Source: Streptomyces sp. NRRL S-646
GTDB lineage: Bacteria; Actinomycetota; Actinomycetes; Streptomycetales; Streptomycetaceae
Direction: 5' to 3'
Assembly: GCF_000720765.1 (NCBI RefSeq)
Contig: NZ_JODC01000035.1
Coordinates: 1-47,774 of the forward strand
DNA: 47,774 nt
Positions 10,401 through 18,644 of this stretch are shown here, one piece after another. Positions within the stretch are counted from its first letter, which is position 1, and each line of letters starts with the position of its first letter. The notes under the pieces are model-generated. The model was not told the origin of the DNA and did no database searches. It saw only the letters and a list, made by a program, of their open reading frames with translations. The translations under genes were made by a program, and so were the position numbers.

Positions 10401-11984
10401 TCAGCGGGGAGACCGGCCGGGGCGCGGGCCCAGCAGCCACTCCCCTGAAGGCGGTCCGCCGTGACCCCGTACGTCTACGTCGTCGTCCTCGTCCTGAGCC
10501 GAGAACCACTCCTCGTCCTCGCTTCCGTCCCGTACCCCGAGCAGCCGGCGCGTGAGGCGGTCGCGGTCGGAGAGGAGTTCGTCGAGGGCCTCGTGGACGT
10601 CGGCCGGTTCGGTGCGGGGGGCCTCGCGTTCCGCCGCGATCAGGACCGAACGCCGTACGAGCTCCTTGGTGAAGGACGCCGTCGTGCCCTCCGTACGAGC
10701 CACGACCTCGTCCGCGATGTCCTTGCCGAGGCCGAGCCCCGCACCGTAGAGGGCGAGCAGGGCGGCGCGGCCCTCCGCGTCCGGGAGCGGGATCTCCACG
10801 GCGAGGTCGACGCGGCCGGGCCGCTGGACGAGGGCCGGTTCCAGCAGGTCGGCGCGGTTGGTGGTGAGGAGGAAGGCGACGTCGGCGTCGTCACCGAGGC
10901 CGTCCATCTCGTTCAGCACCTGGAAGAGCAGGGGCTGCTCCCCGCCGCCGTAGTCGCGGGCCTCGGCGATCAGGTCGCAGTCCTCGAGGACGACGAGGGC
11001 GGGCTGGAGCATACGGGCCAGGGCGCAGGCCGGGCCGATGGCCTCGATGCTGGTGCCGGAGAGGATGACCGCCGTGAACTGCGGGAGATGGGAGAGCAGA
11101 TAGCGGATCGTGTGCGTCTTGCCGGTGCCGGGCGGCCCGTAGAGCAGCAGGCCCCGGCGCAGGTGCTGGCCGACCGCGCGCAGCTGCTCGCGGCGCCGGG
11201 CCACGCCCACCACCTGGCGCTCCACCCGCTCCAGCAGGCCGGCCGGCAGCACGATGTCGTCGCGGGTCAGGCCCGGCCTGCGGTGGAAGCGGAAGGGGCC
11301 CAGGCCGTGCCCGAACTGCGAGCCCTCGAAGGACAGGACCTGGCCGCGGAAGATGTTGTGCTCGCGCACGATCGCGTCGATCTCGGCCAGCAGCCGGTCC
11401 GCGAACTCCTTGTCCTGCGCGAGGACCTCGATCTCGACCTTGTTGCGCCCGTACTCGTCCGCCGGTCCGCGCAGCAGCACCGCGAACCGTTCGTCGCCGG
11501 CCGTGCCGAGGTAGAAACCGCAGGAGACGCAGGCCAGTTCCTCGTCCGGCGAGACGGGCAGGTGCGCGTAGTCGACCGCGCCGATCGTGAACCGGTCATA
11601 GCGGTCGGCGGCTTCGAGGATGTCGCCGAGGGTGAGCTCGCCGTGGTGCTGGGCGCCGCGCATGCCGATCAGGTCGTAGGAACGGCCGTCCGCCGCGAAC
11701 CAGCGCTCCAGCGCCAGATGCACGTTGGGCAGGTCGTAGGGCGGATACGCGGCCTTGACCACCGGGCGGTCCGTCGGAGCCGTACCCAGGTGCTCGCGCA
11801 GCCGCTTGGTGAGGTTGCGGCGGTCGTCGTCCTCCTTGCGCCGGGGGTGGGCCACGGCGGCGAGGAACTCGTGGAACAGATCGTTGACCTGCTCCATCGA
11901 CAGCGGCGACGGCTTGCGGTCCGTGCCGTACCGCCGCTCGTACTCGGTCGAGCCGACGATCTCGACCCGTTCGGACTCCCCCAT
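10401..11984 (-). CDS. AAA+ ATPase with a novel N-terminal domain
   Basis: A 527-residue protein. The C-terminal AAA module (about residues 245-455) has Walker A GPPGTGKT (283-290), Walker B LVVLEDCDLI, the NEMDG motif, sensor 1 TTNRADLLE and arginine fingers in QRPGR, placing it near the FtsH/SpoVK/Cdc48 group. Residues 1-240 match no family I can name; they include ERWFAADGRSYDLIGMRG and CVSCGFYLGTAGDERFAVLL. The C-terminus is acidic (GSEDEEWFSAQDEDDDVDV). No protease site or membrane segment is present. ATG at 11984 follows GGAGG. The gene is convergent with the broken aldo/keto reductase and has no operon partner. It probably remodels proteins; its substrate is unknown. Confidence 0.85.
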   Translation of the reverse strand: MGESERVEIVGSTEYERRYGTDRKPSPLSMEQVNDLFHEFLAAVAHPRRKEDDDRRNLTKRLREHLGTAPTDRPVVKAAYPPYDLPNVHLALERWFAADGRSYDLIGMRGAQHHGELTLGDILEAADRYDRFTIGAVDYAHLPVSPDEELACVSCGFYLGTAGDERFAVLLRGPADEYGRNKVEIEVLAQDKEFADRLLAEIDAIVREHNIFRGQVLSFEGSQFGHGLGPFRFHRRPGLTRDDIVLPAGLLERVERQVVGVARRREQLRAVGQHLRRGLLLYGPPGTGKTHTIRYLLSHLPQFTAVILSGTSIEAIGPACALARMLQPALVVLEDCDLIAEARDYGGGEQPLLFQVLNEMDGLGDDADVAFLLTTNRADLLEPALVQRPGRVDLAVEIPLPDAEGRAALLALYGAGLGLGKDIADEVVARTEGTTASFTKELVRRSVLIAAEREAPRTEPADVHEALDELLSDRDRLTRRLLGVRDGSEDEEWFSAQDEDDDVDVRGHGGPPSGEWLLGPRPGRSPR

Positions 11985-12172
11985 GTCGCCTCCGTGCGTC
12001 CGGCCGTGCGCTCCGAGGTTCTCCAGCCTGGGCCCAACCGGCGCGGGAGGCAAAGGATTTAGGGCAAGTGTCGCCAAACGGTCGCCTGGCATGCTCGGAG
12101 TGCGTGCCAGGCCCGCGGCGCCGGGCTGATCCGACGGACAGGTCCTGGAACGCCCGGGCGGGCCTGGACGGC

Positions 12173-12955
12173 TCAGACGGCCTGCGTGGAGTGGGCCGGC
12201 ACGCCGGCCGACTCCTCGACCTCCAGCAGCGACGCGCTCTCCCGCTCCTCCTCGAAGGCCCTACGGCCGCCCCGGAGCCCGAACAGTCGCTTGGCGAGGG
12301 CGATGTAGAGGACGGCGAGGATGTTGAGGACCAGCGTGCCGATCTTCAACCAGCTGACGTGCTCGGTGAGTTCGTAGATCTCCAGGGGGAGGAAGGCGGC
12401 GGTGGCGACCACCGTGAGGTACTCCGCCCAGCGCTTGGCGTACCAGAGGCCGACCGCCTCGACGAGCTCGATCAGGGCGTAGGCCAGGAGCAGTACGGCC
12501 ACCAGCACCAGCGTGGAGTGCTTGTAGCCGAAGGTCTTCTGGACGGTGTCGACGATCGGCGAGTGGTCGAGGTCGTAGTGGAAGTGCCTGAAGACGGGCC
12601 GGAAGACGTCGAGGTACTCGTCGAAGAGCCGGCGCACCGAGTCCTGGCTGTTGCTGAACTTCCACACGGCCAGCGCCACCAGCACGATGAACACGCCGCG
12701 CACGGCCCGCTCGATCGCCAGGAAGCGCAGGATGAACAGATCGCGCAGGACCTTGCCGCGCGGCACGAGGGGCGCATGGTCCGCCGGTCCCGAGCCGTGC
12801 GGCTCGCCGAGCACGAAGTCGCCGCAGCGCAGACAGCGCCAGACGTCCCCGAGGGCGGTCTGCGCGTGCAGCCGCGCCTTCAGTCCCGGCTCGTCCGGCG
12901 CATACGTCACGTGCCCCTTGCGGGCACACGTGCGCCGGTCCCAGTCGATTGTCAT
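12173..12955 (-). CDS. DUF2127 integral membrane protein
   Basis: A 260-residue protein with an N-terminal cytosolic part containing a CxxC pair (CLRCGDFV) plus an earlier TCARKGH, possibly a small zinc site. Four hydrophobic segments follow: FLAIERAVRGVFIVLVAL, STLVLVAVLLLAYALIEL, YLTVVATAAFLPLEIYEL and IGTLVLNILAVLYIALAK, a DUF2127 arrangement. The conserved acidic/aromatic ends of the helices (ALIELVEAVGLWYAKRW) are typical of that family. The ATG at 12955 has only a weak GGAA-type signal (AAGGAATGACA) directly upstream. Function is unknown. It stands alone between the AAA ATPase and the small secreted/membrane pair. Confidence 0.82.
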   Translation of the reverse strand: MTIDWDRRTCARKGHVTYAPDEPGLKARLHAQTALGDVWRCLRCGDFVLGEPHGSGPADHAPLVPRGKVLRDLFILRFLAIERAVRGVFIVLVALAVWKFSNSQDSVRRLFDEYLDVFRPVFRHFHYDLDHSPIVDTVQKTFGYKHSTLVLVAVLLLAYALIELVEAVGLWYAKRWAEYLTVVATAAFLPLEIYELTEHVSWLKIGTLVLNILAVLYIALAKRLFGLRGGRRAFEEERESASLLEVEESAGVPAHSTQAV

Positions 12956-13034
12956 TCCTTACGTCTCCCCCGTGCCGTCGGCCTGCGACGTGCCGCGTGT
13001 GTGCTGAACAGACCAGGCACGCTAGTGGAAGAGG

Positions 13035-13304
13035 TTAAGAACCCGGTGAGAATCGACGCGCCCCTGCGTCGGCGGTCTTGACCAGCGCGGGTGTGACCAG
13101 AGCCACCGCCACCTTCCACACAGGGTCGGGCACCAGCGCCACGCCGACCGCGGCGGCGGCGAGCGGGCCGAGCACTCGGGCGGCGCGGACACCCCTCCCC
13201 GGTCTCGTGCGCGTCTGTCCGTCGAGGTACCCGCCGGTCAGCACGACCAGCTCGGCGACGACGAGCACGAGTACGAGGGTGATGTCCACGCCTGCCCCTT
13301 CCAT
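13035..13304 (-). CDS. Small two-helix membrane protein
   Basis: Up to 89 residues with two hydrophobic stretches (ITLVLVLVVAELVVLTGG and VLGPLAAAAVGVALV) separated by a basic loop (DGQTRTRPGRGVRAARV). ATG at 13304 lies 2 bp after the stop of the secreted-protein gene; GTG at 13289, preceded by GGAAGGGG, is an equally good start giving 84 residues. Either way it is probably co-transcribed with and coupled to that gene. No family recognised. A partner or immunity-like role for the secreted protein is only a positional guess. Confidence 0.55.
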   Translation of the reverse strand: MEGAGVDITLVLVLVVAELVVLTGGYLDGQTRTRPGRGVRAARVLGPLAAAAVGVALVPDPVWKVAVALVTPALVKTADAGARRFSPGS

Positions 13305-13306
13305 GC

Positions 13307-13768
13307 TCAGTCGCCGGCCGAGCTGCAGTCCCAGTGGCCGGACTTGGCGGCAGCCAGGGCCGGCGTGGCGTCCGTGCCGCCGCCGGGCGGGTTCGGGATG
13401 AACTTGCAGCCGAAGTCCTTCATGAAGTGCTCGAAGGTGTAGTTGTGGTACTTCGCCTGGATCTTCTTGACGCGCGCTATGCCCGCCGGGCTGGCGTTGA
13501 ACGCCCGGCTGTACTCCTTGGTGTCCTTCAGCAGGCAGCCGGCGGAGACGATTGCCCCCACCCAGCCGGCCCCCTTGGAGGCGATGGTCTTCCCCAGCGA
13601 GGCGGCACTTACACCGGTGGCCAGCAGCGAACCGCAGACGCCGCTGATGCTCATGTGTGCACGCCCTCCGGCCGGTTGGGCCGGGGCCGCCTGCGCCGGG
13701 GCCACGCCTGCGGCGAGGAACACCGCACCTGCGGCTGTGCCGATCAACGTCTGACGAAACTTGTCCAT
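13307..13768 (-). CDS. Secreted Gly/Ala-rich cysteine-containing protein
   Basis: A 153-residue protein with a clear signal peptide (MDKFRQTLIGTAAGAVFLAA, cleavage after APAQA). The mature part holds a hydrophobic Gly/Ala/Ser-rich segment bounded by cysteines (CGSLLATGVSAASLGK to VGAIVSAGCLL), then a charged helical region (ARVKKIQAKYHNYTFEHFMKD) and two more cysteines (FGCKF and HWDC). The four cysteines could form two disulfides. The glycine-rich amphipathic segment resembles pore-forming or bacteriocin-like peptides in composition, but I recognise no family. ATG at 13768 follows GGGGAA. The downstream small membrane protein is likely its partner. Confidence 0.7.
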   Translation of the reverse strand: MDKFRQTLIGTAAGAVFLAAGVAPAQAAPAQPAGGRAHMSISGVCGSLLATGVSAASLGKTIASKGAGWVGAIVSAGCLLKDTKEYSRAFNASPAGIARVKKIQAKYHNYTFEHFMKDFGCKFIPNPPGGGTDATPALAAAKSGHWDCSSAGD

Positions 13769-13942
13769 GGGGTTCCCCGGACTTCCTTCTCCGTGCTCGA
13801 TGGGCGCCCGCACCCGGTCTCGGTGCGGACCTCGGCCGTCGCCTTCACGGCGGGGCCGGAAGCGGTTGCTGCCCTGCCCGTGAAGAGGCGCGGAAGATCA
13901 ACCGGGTTGAGTAACGGAACGTAAAGTTCCGGTAATGCCGTC

Positions 13943-13970
13943 AGGCGTACGGCAGTTGCCGTACGCCTGT
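13943..13970. terminator. Perfect hairpin downstream of dctA
   Basis: CAGGCGTACGGCA and its exact complement separated by GT form a 13-bp perfect stem. It is the third and most distal of three hairpins between the end of the dicarboxylate transporter gene and the start of the secreted-protein gene (intergenic 13769-14110). The rest of that interval holds a small repeat CGGAAC-N6-GTTCCG (13915-13932) and presumably the promoter of the secreted-protein gene. Confidence 0.6.
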
Positions 13971-14008
13971 GGTCGCACTGGACGATCGCCGGCGGCCAGG
14001 TGCCGACC

Positions 14009-14044
14009 GGGCGGCTGAGCGACGGGGGAGCATCTCAGCCGCCC
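14009..14044. terminator. Second hairpin downstream of dctA
   Basis: GGGCGGCTGAG (14009-14019) pairs perfectly with CTCAGCCGCCC (14034-14044) around a 14-base loop. It lies between two other hairpins in the same trailer. Confidence 0.5.
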
Positions 14045-14056
14045 GGAGTCAAGGAA

Positions 14057-14085
14057 ACGGGTCCGGGGTTCAGGCCCGGACCCGT
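14057..14085 (-). terminator. Terminator immediately after dctA
   Basis: ACGGGTCCGGG (14057-14067) pairs perfectly with CCCGGACCCGT (14075-14085) around a 7-base loop, 26 bp past the dctA stop. It is a stable GC hairpin without a U-tract, as usual for Streptomyces terminators. Confidence 0.7.
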
Positions 14086-14110
14086 CCCGGCTGGGGGGGG
14101 GAGGCGCAGG

Positions 14111-15493
14111 TCAGGCCTTGGCGAGTTTCTTCTCGCCGCCCTGCTCCGGCACCTCGGCGAGCGGCTGCTCCTCCTTGTCCAGGAGGGTCGTCTCGTCGAA
14201 GGGCAGCTCACCGGCGAGGACCCGGCCCACGCGGTCCTTGTCGATCTCCTTGGTCCAGGTGCCGATCAGGACCGTGGCCACGGAGTTGCCCGCGAAGTTC
14301 GTCAGGGCGCGCGCCTCGCTCATGAAGCGGTCGATGCCGACGATCAGGCCGACGCCGTCCACCAGGGCGGGCTTGTGCGACTGCAGACCGCCGGCCAGGG
14401 TCGCGAGGCCGGCACCGCTGACGCCCGCCGCGCCCTTGGAGGCCAGCAGCAGGAAGAGCAGCAGCGGGATCTGCTCGCCGACCGCCATCGGCGTACCCAT
14501 GGCGTCGGCGATGAACAGCGAGGCCATGGTCATGTAGATCATGGTGCCGTCGAGGTTGAAGGAGTAGCCGGTCGGGACGGTGATGCCGACGACCGACTTG
14601 CTGACACCGAGGTGCTCCATCTTCGCGATCAGCCGTGGCAGCGCGGACTCGGAGGAGGAGGTCGACAGGATCAGCAGGAACTCACGGCCCAGGTACTTGA
14701 AGAACGTGAAGATGTTGAGTCCGGCGACGATCCGCAGCAGCGCACCGAGCACGATGAAGACGAAGAGGAAGCAGGTGACGTAGAAGCCGAGCATCAGGAT
14801 GGCCAGCTTCTTCAGCGCGTCGACGCCGGCGGACCCGGTGACGGCGGCGATGGCACCGAAGGCACCGACGGGGGCGGCCCACATCACCATGCCGAGGATG
14901 CGGAAGACGAGCTTCTGGAGGTGCTCCACACCGCGCAGGATCGGCTGCCCGGCCGAGCCCATGGCCTGCAGGGCGAAACCGGTGAGCAGGGCGACCAGCA
15001 GGGTCTGCAGCACCTGCTGCTGGGTGAAGGCCGAGATGAAGGTCGTCGGGATGATCGACAGCACGAAGTCGACCGGCGGCAGCGCCTCACTGTCCACCTG
15101 GTCGTGCCCGGTCGCCTTGATCGCGTCGGTGATGTGCAGCCCGTCGCCCGGGTGCAGGATGTTGCCGACGACCAGGCCGATGGTCAGGGCGACCAGTGAC
15201 ATCGCCACGAAGTAGCCGAGCGCGATACCGCCGACGGCGCCGACCTTGGCGGCCTTCCGTACGGAACCGATGCCGATCACGATCGTGCAGAAGATGATCG
15301 GGGAGATCATCATCTTGATCAGGTTCACAAAGCCCGTACCGAGCGGCTTGAGCTCGACGCCCACGCTCGGCCAGATCAGACCCACGGCGATACCGAGGGC
15401 CACCGCTGCGATGACGGCGATGTAGAGATAGTGGGTGCGGTCCCGCTTCCCAGCGGGTGCGGCAGGTGCCGTATCGGGGGTGCTGGCGGCCAC
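14111..15493 (-). CDS. dctA: C4-dicarboxylate:cation symporter DctA
   Basis: A 460-residue member of the DAACS/GltP family that imports succinate, fumarate and malate. Signature features are LKPLGTGFVNLIKMMISPII at the N-terminal region, the serine-rich re-entrant loop LLILSTSSSESALPRL, and the second loop with VGITVPTGYSFNLDGTMIYM followed by TNFAGNSVATVLIGTW. About eight membrane segments are visible. GTG at 15493 is chosen because AAGGAGGGCAGCC precedes it; an upstream ATG (15541) lacks such a site. It diverges from a CitA/DcuS-type sensor kinase gene, which most likely controls its induction by dicarboxylates. Three hairpins follow its stop. Confidence 0.93.
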   Translation of the reverse strand: MAASTPDTAPAAPAGKRDRTHYLYIAVIAAVALGIAVGLIWPSVGVELKPLGTGFVNLIKMMISPIIFCTIVIGIGSVRKAAKVGAVGGIALGYFVAMSLVALTIGLVVGNILHPGDGLHITDAIKATGHDQVDSEALPPVDFVLSIIPTTFISAFTQQQVLQTLLVALLTGFALQAMGSAGQPILRGVEHLQKLVFRILGMVMWAAPVGAFGAIAAVTGSAGVDALKKLAILMLGFYVTCFLFVFIVLGALLRIVAGLNIFTFFKYLGREFLLILSTSSSESALPRLIAKMEHLGVSKSVVGITVPTGYSFNLDGTMIYMTMASLFIADAMGTPMAVGEQIPLLLFLLLASKGAAGVSGAGLATLAGGLQSHKPALVDGVGLIVGIDRFMSEARALTNFAGNSVATVLIGTWTKEIDKDRVGRVLAGELPFDETTLLDKEEQPLAEVPEQGGEKKLAKA

Positions 15494-15669
15494 GGCTGCC
15501 CTCCTTGACGTCTTCGTCGGCATCACCGGCGTGCGGCTCACGTCCGGGGGATGGGGATGGGGGTGCGGTTCTCTGCACGGGAGGCGGTGGCTGGAACCGT
15601 ACGTCCCGCTTCCGCTACCTCCTCGATGCGGTGACTATCCCCTGCCCCTGTGAGGGCGGTCACCCTTCC

Positions 15670-15684
15670 GTTCATTTAGTTCAT
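15670..15684. promoter_or_regulatory. Direct repeat in the dctA / sensor kinase divergent region
   Basis: GTTCAT-TTA-GTTCAT, a 9-bp-spaced direct repeat in an AT-rich patch (15668-15690) of the 218-bp divergent intergenic region. Direct repeats of this kind suit a CitB/DctR-type response regulator. Binding by the regulator encoded at 17597 is an inference. Confidence 0.4.
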
Positions 15685-15711
15685 GCTTAACCCGCGAGGC
15701 ACACTGACGAC

Positions 15712-17379
15712 ATGCGCATCCCCGTACCGCGCCCCCGCAGCCTGGCCGGCCAGCTCTTCGCCATGCAGGCCGTGCTGATAGCGGTCGTTGTCGCCGGTTA
15801 TGCGCTGTTCACGTACGTCAGCGACCAGCACCAGGCCGAGGACGCCGCGCGCCGCCAGGCCACGGCGGTGGCCCGCTCGGTCGCGGACTCCCCTTCGGTG
15901 CGGGAGGCGATCGGCACGGCGGATCCGACGGCCCGGCTGGAGCCGTACACCCTGCAGGTCCAGAAGCACACCGGGGTCGACTTCATCACGATCATGAGCC
16001 CGGAGGGGATCCGCTGGACCCACCCGGTCCGGTCGCAGATCGGCAAGCGCTTCCTCGGCCACATCGGTCCCGCCCAGCACGGCGACACCTTCACCGAGAG
16101 GCACACCGGCACGCTCGGCGCGTCCTGGCGCACGGTCACGCCGGTGTGGAAAGGCAACCGGGTCATCGGCCTGGTGAGCGCCGGCATCAGGGTGGAGGCG
16201 ATCAGTCAGCGGGTGCAGGACCAGGTGACGGCCCTGCTCGGCGTCGCGGCCGGTGCCCTCGCCCTCGGCGCGATCGGCACCTACGTCGTCAACGCCCGCC
16301 TGCGCCGCCACACCCACGGCATGAACGCGGCCGAGCTCAGCCGGATGCACGACTATCACGAGGCCGCGTTGCACGCGGTGCGGGAGGGACTGCTGATGCT
16401 GGACGGGCAGTTCCGAGTGGCGCTGATCAACGACGGGGGTCAGGAACTGCTGGGGGTGCCGTCCGAGGAGGGCGTGGTGGGGAAGTCGGTCGCGGAACTC
16501 GGCCTGCCCGCGCCACTGACGGGGGCGCTGCTCGCATCGGAGCCCCGGGTGGACGAGGTGCATCTCACCGCGGACCGCGTCCTGGTGGTCAACACCTCCC
16601 CGGTGTCGGGCGGCGAGCGCCGAGGCACCGTGGTGACCCTCCGCGATGTCACCGAACTCCAGTCCCTGATGGGCGAGTTGGACTCCGAGCGGGGCTTCAC
16701 CCAGGCGCTGCGCTCGCAGGCGCACGAGGCGGCCAACCGCCTGCACACCGTGGTCTCCCTGATCGAGCTCGGCCGGGCGGAGGAGGCCGTGGACTTCGCG
16801 ACGGCCGAACTGGAACTGGCCCAGGCGCTCACCGACCAGGTGGTGGCTGCGGTGAGCGAACCGGTGCTGGCAGCACTGCTGCTGGGCAAGACGGCCCAGG
16901 CCAACGAGCGGGGCGTGGAGCTGGTGGTGTCGGAGGACAGCCGCCTCGACGACGGGCTGCTCCCGCCGAGCCTCCCGGCCCGCGACCTGGTGACGATCCT
17001 CGGCAACCTGATCGACAACGCGGTGGACGCGGCGCAGGGCAGCATCAGCGCTCGGGTGACGGTGACGGCGTACGCGGAGGGCACGGAGCTGGTGATGCGG
17101 GTCGCGGACACCGGCACGGGGGTGGATCCCGCCCATGCCGAGCTGGTATTCCAACGGGGGTTCTCGACGAAGCCGGCCGGCCCGGGCGGGCGCGGCCTCG
17201 GGCTGGCGCTGGTACGGCAGGCGGTCACCCGGCAGGAGGGCACGTTGACGGTGGCGGAAGGTGCAGAGGGTGGGGCGGGCGGCGCGGGCGGCGCGGTGTT
17301 CGAGGTACGGCTGCCTCTGGACACGGGCGCCTCTCCGGCCGAAGCGTCCGGGCGCGCCACGGTGAGAGGTGACGCATGA
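15712..17379 (+). CDS. CitA/DcuS-type sensor histidine kinase
   Basis: A 555-residue membrane kinase. An N-terminal helix (GQLFAMQAVLIAVVVAGYAL) and a second helix near residue 175-195 (VTALLGVAAGALALGAIGTY) bracket a periplasmic-type PDC/PAS sensor (QVQKHTGVDFITIMSPEGIR, HPVRSQIGKRFLGHIG), the fold that binds C4-dicarboxylates or citrate in CitA and DcuS. A cytosolic PAS domain follows (VREGLLMLDGQFRVALIND). The phospho-acceptor is in SQAHEAANRLHTVVSLIELG. The ATPase domain shows NLIDNAVDAA, VADTGTGVDP, FQRGFSTK and GGRGLGLALV. The C-terminal part is Gly/Ala-rich. Its stop overlaps an ATG (17376) that begins a duplicated, degenerate copy of the response-regulator start rather than the true regulator. 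Confidence 0.92.
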   Translation: MRIPVPRPRSLAGQLFAMQAVLIAVVVAGYALFTYVSDQHQAEDAARRQATAVARSVADSPSVREAIGTADPTARLEPYTLQVQKHTGVDFITIMSPEGIRWTHPVRSQIGKRFLGHIGPAQHGDTFTERHTGTLGASWRTVTPVWKGNRVIGLVSAGIRVEAISQRVQDQVTALLGVAAGALALGAIGTYVVNARLRRHTHGMNAAELSRMHDYHEAALHAVREGLLMLDGQFRVALINDGGQELLGVPSEEGVVGKSVAELGLPAPLTGALLASEPRVDEVHLTADRVLVVNTSPVSGGERRGTVVTLRDVTELQSLMGELDSERGFTQALRSQAHEAANRLHTVVSLIELGRAEEAVDFATAELELAQALTDQVVAAVSEPVLAALLLGKTAQANERGVELVVSEDSRLDDGLLPPSLPARDLVTILGNLIDNAVDAAQGSISARVTVTAYAEGTELVMRVADTGTGVDPAHAELVFQRGFSTKPAGPGGRGLGLALVRQAVTRQEGTLTVAEGAEGGAGGAGGAVFEVRLPLDTGASPAEASGRATVRGDA

Positions 17380-17600
17380 CGACCCAGCAGCCCATCCGCG
17401 TCCTGGTCGTGGACGCCCCCGTGGCGCCGGACCCGCACACCGGCCGGGCGCCGGACACCGCCCTCCGACGCGACCAGCGCACACGGCCTGCCGCGGAAAG
17501 GCAGGAACGCGGCGCCACGTTCGGAGCACGGCTACCTCCCGACGCAGCCGCCCGGCCCACCGGAGCGACCGGGCATGCCGCCACGAGAGGTGACGCATGA
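17376..17600 (+). repeat. Degenerate tandem duplication at the kinase/regulator junction
   Basis: A 221-bp unit repeats the junction between kinase and regulator. 17364-17409 is almost identical to 17585-17630 (kinase end GAGAGGTGACGC, then the MTTQQPIRVLVV start). A weaker match places 17305-17363 against 17525-17584. The result is a 74-codon frame that starts like the response regulator (MTTQQPIRVLVVDAPVAPDP against MTTQQPIRVLVVEDDPVAAD) and ends like the kinase (ARLPPDAAARPTGATGHAAT against VRLPLDTGASPAEASGRATV). Both junctions keep the ATGA overlap, so kinase, 74-codon frame and regulator form an unbroken translational relay. The mini-protein lacks the phospho-acceptor and is unlikely to function. 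Confidence 0.85.
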
Positions 17601-18298
17601 CGACCCAGCAGCCCATCCGCGTCCTGGTCGTCGAGGACGACCCGGTGGCCGCCGACGCTCACGTCATGTACGTCGGCCGGGTCCCCGGCTTCGTGGCCGT
17701 CGGCAAGGCCCACACCGGCGCGGAAGCCCGCCGCCTGCTGGACCGCACACCGGTGGACCTGCTGTTGCTGGACCTGCATCTGCCGGATGTACACGGGCTG
17801 CAGCTCGCCCGCTCGCTGCGGGCGGCCGGTCACCACGCGGACGTGATCGCGGTGACGTCGGCACGGGATCTGACCGTGGTGCGGGAGGGGGTGTCGCTGG
17901 GGGTCGTGCAGTACGTGCTGAAGCCCTTCACCTTCGCGACCCTGCGGGACCGGCTGGTGCGGTACGCCGAGTTCCATGCGGCGGTGGGCGAGGCGAGCGG
18001 GCAGGACGAGGTGGACCGGGCGCTGGCCTCCCTGCGAGCACCTTCACCGGCGGCGCTGCCCAAGGGGCTGAGTGCGCCGACGCTGGAGCGCGTGACCGTG
18101 GCGCTGCGGGACTGCGGGGAGGGACTGACCGCGGCGGGGCTGGCGGAGGCGGTCGGGATCTCGCGGATCACCGCTCGGCGGTATCTGGAGCATCTGGTGG
18201 ACGCGGGGCGGGCGGCACGGGCTCCGCAGTACGGGACGGTGGGGCGGCCGGAGTTGCAGTACCGGTGGGTGCGGGGGGAGGGGGAGAGAGGACGTTAG
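17597..18298 (+). CDS. CitB/DctR-type response regulator
   Basis: A 233-residue regulator. The receiver domain has acidic pocket Glu13/Asp14/Asp15, phospho-acceptor Asp59 (LLLLDLHLPDVHG), Thr in AVTSARD and Lys in VLKPF. After a linker, the C-terminal helix-turn-helix GLTAAGLAEAVGISRITARR then YLEHLVDAGRA is the form found in CitB/DcuR/DctR regulators of dicarboxylate transport. The ATG overlaps the stop of the duplicated 74-codon frame. Together with the kinase it presumably activates the divergent dctA. The last codons overlap by 3 bases the end of a convergent minus-strand gene remnant. Confidence 0.92.
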   Translation: MTTQQPIRVLVVEDDPVAADAHVMYVGRVPGFVAVGKAHTGAEARRLLDRTPVDLLLLDLHLPDVHGLQLARSLRAAGHHADVIAVTSARDLTVVREGVSLGVVQYVLKPFTFATLRDRLVRYAEFHAAVGEASGQDEVDRALASLRAPSPAALPKGLSAPTLERVTVALRDCGEGLTAAGLAEAVGISRITARRYLEHLVDAGRAARAPQYGTVGRPELQYRWVRGEGERGR

Positions 18299-18620
18299 GG
18301 ACGCTCGGGGGTGACGTCCTCCAAGTAGGGCAGTTGCCCCGCCCTGCTGGATCACCACCTGTACGCCGACCACCTCACGCAGGAAGACCCCGCCCCTGAA
18401 GTCGGCGTGGTCACCGTCGTACCAGGACGTCCCGCTGCCCGGCGCATGCCGCTCCATGACCCGCGCGACCGCACCGGCAACGCCCTGCGGATCGGCAGCG
18501 AGCAGGGCAGCCACGGCCTCGCACCACTCCCCTAGGGCATCCTGCCGTACGGGATCCATCGCCGCCGCGGCGATTTCCGCGGCGGACACCCCGGCGTCCA
18601 GTCCCACCGCCCGCGCCGGC
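18295..18620 (-). pseudogene. Hypothetical protein remnant with frameshift
   Basis: Reading leftward, a plausible protein runs VGLDAGVSAAEIAAAAMDPV, then RQDALGEWCEAVAALLAADP and FRGGVFLREVVGVQVVIQQG. At a C-run (18337-18340, minus-strand GGCGGGG) removal of one base lets the frame continue into GGQLPYLEDVTPERP and a natural stop at 18295; as given, the frame instead reads on across the antisense of the response regulator. The upstream boundary is unclear because no ribosome site is visible near 18600 and a TPR-gene remnant on the other strand begins there. Family unknown. The natural-looking C-terminus is the main evidence for a real gene. Confidence 0.45.
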
Positions 18621-18644
18621 GTCTCCACCGCCTGGCGTCCACCG

